Of a stretch of 6,978 bases of DNA, positions 1 to 4,456 are shown one piece after another; within the stretch, counting starts at the first letter, position 1; each line of letters opens with the position of its first letter. The notes under the pieces were generated by a model, which saw only the letters and a program-made list of their open reading frames with translations, had not been told where the DNA came from and did not search any database. Source of the DNA: Spirochaetota bacterium (GTDB lineage Bacteria; Spirochaetota; Spirochaetia; DSM-27196; PWMO01); assembly GCA_009908925.1 (NCBI GenBank), contig JAAAOH010000340.1, positions 1 through 6,978 on the forward strand. The letters run 5' to 3'. The translations under genes were made by a program, and so were the position numbers.

Positions 1-43
1 CCATCAGCAGGACCTCGGGTACCTCAGTCAGTACATGTGTCAT
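1..43 (-). CDS. 5' end of an unidentified minus-strand gene (partial)
   Basis: Reading the minus strand, an ATG at 43-41 opens a frame that stays open to the window edge and gives MTHVLTEVPEVLLM. Seven bases upstream of the ATG is GGAGA (complement of 51-55), a good Shine-Dalgarno site, and a well-formed promoter lies further upstream. These signals, rather than the 14 codons themselves, support a real gene start. The fragment is too short to assign a family. It is transcribed divergently from the small charged protein gene at 264. Confidence 0.6.
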   Translation of the reverse strand, partial: MTHVLTEVPEVLLM

Positions 44-50
44 GGTGTTC

Positions 51-55
51 TCTCC
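51..55 (-). promoter_or_regulatory. Ribosome binding site of the minus-strand gene
   Basis: The minus strand reads GGAGA followed by GAACACC and then ATG, a spacing of 7 bases. This fixes the start codon of the partial gene at 43-41. Confidence 0.6.
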
Positions 56-82
56 AGATTGCGTAGGTTGATACGTTCCAAC

Positions 83-111
83 AGTATAGACTACATCATG
101 GTCGATGTCAC
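83..111 (-). promoter_or_regulatory. Sigma70-type promoter for the minus-strand gene
   Basis: On the minus strand GTGACA (111-106) matches the -35 consensus TTGACA at five of six bases. TATACT (88-83) matches the -10 consensus TATAAT at five of six. The spacer is exactly 17 bases. Transcription would start near base 76 and give a leader of about 33 bases that contains the GGAGA ribosome site. The spacing and the location just ahead of a good start make this the best promoter in the window. Confidence 0.6.
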
Positions 112-250
112 TGAGGCTTCTAAGCTGCTTCCCTTCAGCCCCCACATGTGATACTTTATATCCAAGGCCACGTTCTTCATGCTCTGCGGGGCGTGAATCG
201 AGAGAGCCAGCCATTCTCGCTCTCCACTGTACAACGGCATACCTACTCGC

Positions 251-257
251 AAGGAGG
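251..257 (+). promoter_or_regulatory. Ribosome binding site of the small charged protein
   Basis: AAGGAGG is a near-perfect anti-16S match 6 bases before the ATG at 264. It decides the start against the in-frame upstream ATG at 105, which would add 53 residues. Confidence 0.8.
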
Positions 258-263
258 CCTTCT

Positions 264-518
264 ATGGCAAGACGCTCATTCAAGGCAGATAAACGTCGTC
301 GTCAGCTCCAGAAGAAGAAGAAGCAGGAGCAGAAGCGACAGAAAAAGCAGACCAAAGACGGATCGGAGGGCGAGGACCAGTCCTACCTGGAGTATCTTTC
401 GCCCGGTGGTCCCATGGACGAACGCTACGTCGCGGAAGAAGAAGAGACGGACGAGAACGACGAGGACGGCGAGGAGAACGGCGAAGCCGACACATCCGAC
501 GCCGATCGAGAAACGTAA
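264..518 (+). CDS. Small charge-polarised protein, 84 residues, unknown function
   Basis: The product begins MARRSFKADKRRRQLQKKKK and splits into three parts. Residues 1-31 hold 16 Lys/Arg against 2 acidic residues. A short middle part around residues 41-55 carries the only hydrophobic and aromatic cluster (YLEYLSPGGP, then MDERYV). Residues 52-84 hold 18 Asp/Glu against 2 Arg. There is no signal peptide, membrane segment or enzyme motif, and most of the chain should be disordered apart from a possible basic helix at the N-terminus. I recall similar short KR-rich MAR-x-SFK-type proteins annotated as hypothetical in several Gram-negative lineages, but know no established function. The basic half could bind nucleic acid or ribosomes and the acidic tail could act as an autoinhibitory or chaperone-like segment; that is inference. 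It appears to be monocistronic, with a hairpin 24 bases after its stop. Confidence 0.75.
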   Translation: MARRSFKADKRRRQLQKKKKQEQKRQKKQTKDGSEGEDQSYLEYLSPGGPMDERYVAEEEETDENDEDGEENGEADTSDADRET

Positions 519-541
519 CCCCTCCCCTGCCTGAAACAATG

Positions 542-566
542 CGGCGGTCCCCACGGGGAACCGCCG
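542..566 (+). terminator. GC-rich hairpin after the small gene, possible terminator
   Basis: CGGCGGTCCCC (542-552) faces GGGGAACCGCCG (555-566). The outer arms CGGCGGT and ACCGCCG pair fully, one A is bulged, and the inner C/G pairs close a small loop. It lies 24 bases after the stop of the small gene and before the GNAT gene. No proper U-tract follows (TACAACATTTCTGC), so it is either a weak intrinsic terminator or an mRNA 3'-end stabilising structure. Confidence 0.45.
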
Positions 567-669
567 TACAACATTTCTGCAACAAGTTCCGATCACACCG
601 ACGGGTCTCATCCTCTCACAACGCCCGGTAATTGATAGTGGCCGTCCGGCCCCCAGGTCGCGCCGCACG

Positions 670-678
670 TGATATGAT
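670..678 (+). promoter_or_regulatory. Possible extended -10 promoter directly before the GNAT start
   Basis: TGATATGAT matches the extended -10 consensus TGnTATAAT at all but one base. If used, the start of transcription would fall at about 685-686, on or next to the GNAT ATG, giving a leaderless mRNA. No -35 element is seen at the normal distance, which extended -10 promoters can do without. The same bases lie in a perfect 13-base inverted repeat (TGATAT-G-ATATCA, 670-682), which could instead be an operator. Confidence 0.35.
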
Positions 679-685
679 ATCAGCC

Positions 686-1117
686 ATGGAGCTCCGGTAT
701 CGCCTTGTTGAGGATGAGGACGGGTTGGTTGTCGCAACTCGAATCCGCGTCGCCGTGTTCGTCGAAGAACAGGGAATTCCGCGGGAGCTCGAGCTCGACG
801 AGCTCGACGCGGTGGCCACCCACGCACTCGTTTACGACGGCGAAACGCCCATTGCGACCGGCCGCGTCACGGTGGACGACGGGCGGGCCACCATCGCACG
901 GATTGCCGTACTCCCGGATCACCGCGGACACGGAATTGGTGCGCGCATTGTCGGCATGCTCGAGGAGCGGGCCCGACAGCACTCGGCGACTGTGGCGGAG
1001 CTCTCTCCGCACTACTACCTCGAGGACTTCTACGCTGGACTGGGGTACCGGCGGGTCGCCGGTGAGGAATGGGTTGCCGGCCATCGGCTAATTAAAATGC
1101 GAAAGGAGCTTCTGTGA
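686..1117 (+). CDS. GNAT-family N-acetyltransferase
   Basis: The 143-residue product has the length and motif order of a single-domain GNAT, an enzyme that moves an acetyl group from acetyl-CoA to an amine. The N-terminal part carries the R-x-x-VFVEEQGIP stretch followed by an acidic ELELDELD segment and an ATHALV strand, a pattern I associate with YjcF/ElaA-like GNATs. The acetyl-CoA-binding motif is RIAVLPDHRGHGIGARIV at about residues 71-88, with the diagnostic R-G-H-G-I-G loop. The C-terminal part YYLEDFYAGLGYRRV is the usual last helix-strand with a conserved Tyr. The substrate cannot be told. The start at 686 is chosen because it opens the domain directly; TTG at 632 or ATG at 674 would add 18 or 4 residues with no domain content. 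None of these starts has a clear ribosome site. The stop TGA shares a base with the next ATG, so the two genes are probably translationally coupled. Confidence 0.85.
   Translation: MELRYRLVEDEDGLVVATRIRVAVFVEEQGIPRELELDELDAVATHALVYDGETPIATGRVTVDDGRATIARIAVLPDHRGHGIGARIVGMLEERARQHSATVAELSPHYYLEDFYAGLGYRRVAGEEWVAGHRLIKMRKELL
1102..1108 (+). promoter_or_regulatory. Ribosome binding site of the transglutaminase-like gene
   Basis: AAAGGAG lies within the end of the GNAT coding region, 8 bases before ATG 1117 and 5 before the alternative GTG 1114. The spacing favours ATG 1117. Confidence 0.75.
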
Positions 1118-4100
1118 TGGCATGGAGAGCGCGTACGTGGCGCGTGGTAGCACGCCTGGGCATGGTAGTGGCGCTGCTCGCGGCGCTGCCCGGAGCCGCG
1201 CGGGCCGAAACGCAGGTCGAAACGCGGGTAGTTGTGACGACACTTCACATTGCCGGCACGGCGCAACAACGGGTGTTCGAGGCCGCGCTGAGCGCCGCCG
1301 TTGACCGCGCCAACCGTGAGCTCGGGATCCCGTCCTTCACCCTCACCGACGCACCGCAGGCGGGCACGGATGGCCGGATCGACGTCACCGCCGTCAACGA
1401 CGGCTCACAGCGGGTGATCTCCCTCACCGCCTCCGGTGTGGATGGCCCCGGCGTGTCCGCAACCGTCTTTGCCCCCTGGGACGGGCTTCTCGAGACCGTG
1501 CTTGCCTCCACCCTGCGGTATCTCGACGCCGCCCGCGCCGGTTTTCCGTCCGGCAGCGAAGCTACAGCTCGCTTCATCGATGAGCTTCCCGCCGCAACCA
1601 TTCCCTCGCCGTCGGCGCAGCTTGCTCAGGCCGGCGCCTACCCCTACGGCGTCACGGTTCGCCCCGACGGCAACCTCGTCATGGGCGGCAGTGTCTTCGC
1701 GGTTGAGCTCGACCCGCTTTTCCGCGTGGTCGGGTACCCGGGGCGGTCACTCCTCGAGCAGGGCAACTTTAACTACGCCATGCAGACCTCGAGCACACCG
1801 GCCGGCACGCTGTTCCTTCGCGCGGGCAGTGGCGGCGGTCTCTACCGGTTGATCGAGGGGGCACCCCGGCCACAGCGACTCCCCGCAGGAGTCAGCGGAC
1901 CCGGTCACTTTACCGCCCTCAGAGACGGCTCCGTCGTGGTCGTGGACAGCGTGAACCGTCGCTCGGTGAGGATCGCAGAGCGACGGCCCGAGCCCATCGA
2001 CCTGCACACGCACGAAAACTCATATATCGCGGCCATCGCGGCGGGCCCAACGGGTGGCATCTGGAGTTTTGATACGGTAGGCCGCCGTATCACCGTGTTC
2101 ACCGCCGACGGAACGGCGGTGGATAGCATCATGCCCCATCTCCCTCCGGAAGACCTCGCGCAGACTACGGCCATGGCGGTATACGAGGACGGGTCCTTCA
2201 TCCTGCTTACCCGTACGGGGCTCTGGAAACTACGCCCGAACGGCGCCCTGCAGTGGCATGTTCCCGCAGTGCCCAACGGAGAAGGCGGAAGCTTCGCCCA
2301 GGCTATGGGACTCGCCGTGGATTCAGAGCGAGGGTTCGTGTACGTCGCCGATCCCGGCCGCCGGACCATTGCCCGTTTCCTCGACACGAGCATAGCGGAG
2401 CCATCCGGCACGCAGGCCCGACTTGCGGCGGCAAGCTCCGTGGTCTCCGAGGCCATCACGTCCGGCGACGGGACTGCAGAAGCCCTGCGCAATAAGGCCC
2501 TGATCTACGAGGAGCTGGGCGCCGCGGCCCTCGCCGAGAACGCCTGGCAACGGGTGCTGGACGTTGACCCCTTCAACGCCGAAGCTGCCGATGGTCTGGC
2601 ACGTGCGGAGGTCAGCAGGCTCGAAGCGCGGGCCTCCCGGCTTGCGACAGAAATGCGCAGAATACTCGAGGATGTCGGGCAGGAAAGCGCGCGCATGACC
2701 TACAGTCAGGCGCTGCAGGCCTACGAGCGTATCCGTGTCCTCGATCCGGCCCGGGACGGAATAGACGAAGCTATCCGCAGCCTGCGTCGCGATTTCGAGG
2801 GACATGACATACCTCGTGAGGACCCCCGCGGCACACTCCGGGTTACCGCACTCAGCGTAGAAGATCTCTTTCCCTCGCTGTCTTCGGCGTACCGAAACCG
2901 GCCGGTCGGCTCGATATCGATAGAAAACACCGGCGCCGCGCCACTGCGCAACGTCATCGTTGAGCTCGAGCTCAAGCGCTTCGGCGACTACCCGGTGAGC
3001 TCAGAGGCCGTCGCATCCCTCGCGCCGGGCGCGTCCACCGAAATCCCGCTCCACGTCATCCTGAACACCGAGGTCTTTCGCATCGAGGAGGACCTGCCCG
3101 TACAGATCCGCCTCACCATCCGGGCCGATTCGGTGACAGGACCGGTCGAGACATCGCGCACCACGGCCATCACCCTGTACCGCCGCACAGCGCTCACCTG
3201 GGACGACACCCGAAAGCTTGCCGCCTTTGTCACGCCGAACGAGGGCAATGTGGTGCGGTTCACGCACGCGCTCGCCGGCGCGCCGGATGTCCCCTCCACT
3301 CCGGAATCCGGCCCGTCGCCCGCCTCGGCACCCGCCGTGCAGAGCTTCTCGCCCCGCATCTCCCGCGCCGCGCGCATCGCCGACGGCCTCGGCCTGCTCG
3401 GCATCAACTATGTGGAGGATCCCGATACGCCGATCTCCGAGATACTCGGGCGCATCGGCGTGGTGGACACCGTGCGCTTCCCGCGGACCACCCTTCTCCA
3501 TCGTGCGGGAGACTGCGACGACACCACTGTTCTCCTGAGCTCCCTCTACGAGGCAGCCGGCATTCCCACCGCGGTAGTCACGACCCCCGACCACGTGCTT
3601 CTTGCCTTCGACACCGGCGAGCCGGCCTCCCGGGACTGGCTCTTCGAAAGTGACGACCATGCTGTCTTTGAGCACGAGGGGCGCATATGGCTCCCGATCG
3701 AGACAACGGTACTCTCGGAGGGCTTCACCGCGGCCTGGCGTGCCGCCTCCGCCCGCATTCGCCGGGCAGGCGCCGCCGCCACGGGATTCGTTCCCGTCTC
3801 GGCGGCGTGGAACCGGTTTCCGTCACTGTCGGTGCCCGTAACCGAGCTCAATATCATGCCGCCGGCCCGCCCGGAGCGTCTCGAACGTGAGCGGGTGACC
3901 GATACCGATCTCGAGCGAGTCATCTACACCGACGCCGTGGCCCGCGTCCGCGCCGACGCAGACATCGCCCGCGGCACCGCCCGCGTACGCCATCTCAACC
4001 AGCTTGCCATGCTCCACGGCCGCTTCGGTCACCATGACAGGGCGCGTGCGGTTCTCACGTCTGCGCTCGAGATCGCCCCCGAAGCGGTTGCGAGCCGCGT

Positions 4101-4392
4101 TAATCTGGCAAATCTCTCGATCGCCGCCGGCGACTACGTGGAAGCACGGCGTGTTCTGCTCCCTGCCCACGACCGTCGTCCGGACTCCGTCCTCGTAAAT
4201 GCCCTGCTGGCTCATGTGGAACTTGCGCTCGGTGACGGCGATGAGGCGCAGGGCTACATCGACCTCGTGCGCCGCCGCGCGCCGGACCTCGCGCGTCGAT
4301 ACGCCCTCCTCGATACCGGCAGTGAGGCCCGCGCGGGCGGACCGGACGCCGGCCCGCAGCTCGTCTGGGCGGTTTCGGAGGAGGAGCTCTGA
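1117..4392 (+). CDS. Exported multidomain protein: beta-propeller-like, TPR, beta-sandwich, transglutaminase-like, TPR
   Basis: The 1091-residue product starts with a Sec signal peptide: basic MAWRARTWRVVARLG, a hydrophobic core, then cleavage after an ARA motif near residue 30. Residues 31-165 form an unassigned alpha/beta region. Residues 172-423 show repeated strands of the NHL/propeller kind (RPDGN, LRDGSVVVVD, VYVADPGRRTIARF). Residues 453-565 contain one TPR-like hairpin and a long charged helical stretch. Residues 572-690 resemble a CARDB-like beta-sandwich (GSISIENTGAAPLRNVIVEL). A Pro/Ser/Ala linker (about 722-745) precedes a transglutaminase-like domain (about 745-880) with Cys800 in GDCDD, His826 in DHVLLAFD and Glu862 in WLPIETT, which fit the Cys-His-acid triad. 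At least two TPRs occupy about 953-1060. There is no C-terminal anchor. The protein likely works in the periplasm or outside the cell as a cysteine protease, amidase or cross-linking enzyme, or as a scaffold. Its substrate is unknown. GTG 1114 is an alternative start that adds one residue. Confidence 0.8.
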   Translation: MAWRARTWRVVARLGMVVALLAALPGAARAETQVETRVVVTTLHIAGTAQQRVFEAALSAAVDRANRELGIPSFTLTDAPQAGTDGRIDVTAVNDGSQRVISLTASGVDGPGVSATVFAPWDGLLETVLASTLRYLDAARAGFPSGSEATARFIDELPAATIPSPSAQLAQAGAYPYGVTVRPDGNLVMGGSVFAVELDPLFRVVGYPGRSLLEQGNFNYAMQTSSTPAGTLFLRAGSGGGLYRLIEGAPRPQRLPAGVSGPGHFTALRDGSVVVVDSVNRRSVRIAERRPEPIDLHTHENSYIAAIAAGPTGGIWSFDTVGRRITVFTADGTAVDSIMPHLPPEDLAQTTAMAVYEDGSFILLTRTGLWKLRPNGALQWHVPAVPNGEGGSFAQAMGLAVDSERGFVYVADPGRRTIARFLDTSIAEPSGTQARLAAASSVVSEAITSGDGTAEALRNKALIYEELGAAALAENAWQRVLDVDPFNAEAADGLARAEVSRLEARASRLATEMRRILEDVGQESARMTYSQALQAYERIRVLDPARDGIDEAIRSLRRDFEGHDIPREDPRGTLRVTALSVEDLFPSLSSAYRNRPVGSISIENTGAAPLRNVIVELELKRFGDYPVSSEAVASLAPGASTEIPLHVILNTEVFRIEEDLPVQIRLTIRADSVTGPVETSRTTAITLYRRTALTWDDTRKLAAFVTPNEGNVVRFTHALAGAPDVPSTPESGPSPASAPAVQSFSPRISRAARIADGLGLLGINYVEDPDTPISEILGRIGVVDTVRFPRTTLLHRAGDCDDTTVLLSSLYEAAGIPTAVVTTPDHVLLAFDTGEPASRDWLFESDDHAVFEHEGRIWLPIETTVLSEGFTAAWRAASARIRRAGAAATGFVPVSAAWNRFPSLSVPVTELNIMPPARPERLERERVTDTDLERVIYTDAVARVRADADIARGTARVRHLNQLAMLHGRFGHHDRARAVLTSALEIAPEAVASRVNLANLSIAAGDYVEARRVLLPAHDRRPDSVLVNALLAHVELALGDGDEAQGYIDLVRRRAPDLARRYALLDTGSEARAGGPDAGPQLVWAVSEEEL

Positions 4393-4411
4393 GCTCTCGT
4401 CGACTCATCAC

Positions 4412-4438
4412 TTGCCTCCGACCGGCGCCGACTATAGC
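4412..4438 (+). promoter_or_regulatory. uvrA: Weak candidate promoter before uvrA
   Basis: TTGCCT (4412-4417) and TATAGC (4433-4438) each match the sigma70 hexamers at four of six bases, separated by a short 15-base spacer. Transcription would start near 4445, leaving about 12 bases of leader. No clear LexA-type palindrome is visible in the 64-base gap, and no terminator hairpin follows the preceding gene, so read-through from upstream is equally possible. Confidence 0.25.
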
Positions 4439-4456
4439 TTAGGCTCTGAGTTCCAC

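Larger units (their letters stand above)
44..263. other. Divergent intergenic region
   Basis: This stretch separates the minus-strand gene from the plus-strand small gene. It holds the minus-strand promoter and ribosome site, and the plus-strand ribosome site at 251-257. For plus-strand transcription I see only weak candidates: GATACT at 150-155 preceded by TGT (an extended -10 look) and the AT-rich stretch TTTATAT at 155-161, neither with a convincing -35. A small imperfect hairpin is possible from GAGAGC (202-207) and GCTCTC (219-224). The frame of the small gene is open upstream to about 105, but that part has atypical composition and no ribosome site, so I treat it as non-coding. Confidence 0.5.

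Noticed and set aside
105..263. 53-residue N-terminal extension of the small charged protein
   Set aside because: No ribosome site at 105, a Cys/Ser/Arg mixture unlike the rest of the protein, and a near-perfect ribosome site exactly before ATG 264.
311..323. AAG simple repeat as a phase-variable tract
   Set aside because: Only four AAG codons in frame, encoding the Lys run. Too short to argue for slippage, and a codon-unit change would not shift the frame.
785..808. Repeated GAGCTCGA units in the GNAT gene (GAGCTC at 785, 791 and 800)
   Set aside because: They encode the conserved acidic ELELDELD segment with preferred codons GAG and CTC. GAGCTC is frequent across the window wherever Glu-Leu is encoded, so codon bias explains it.
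276..827. 183-codon minus-strand frame across the small gene and the GNAT start
   Set aside because: It overlaps two better-supported plus-strand genes, and its poly-Leu and Arg-rich translation is what antisense of the Lys/Glu-rich coding sequence gives.
4384..4396. GAGCTC-T-GAGCTC around the stop of the transglutaminase-like gene as a terminator
   Set aside because: It is a direct repeat of a 6-base palindrome with almost no loop and no U-tract following.
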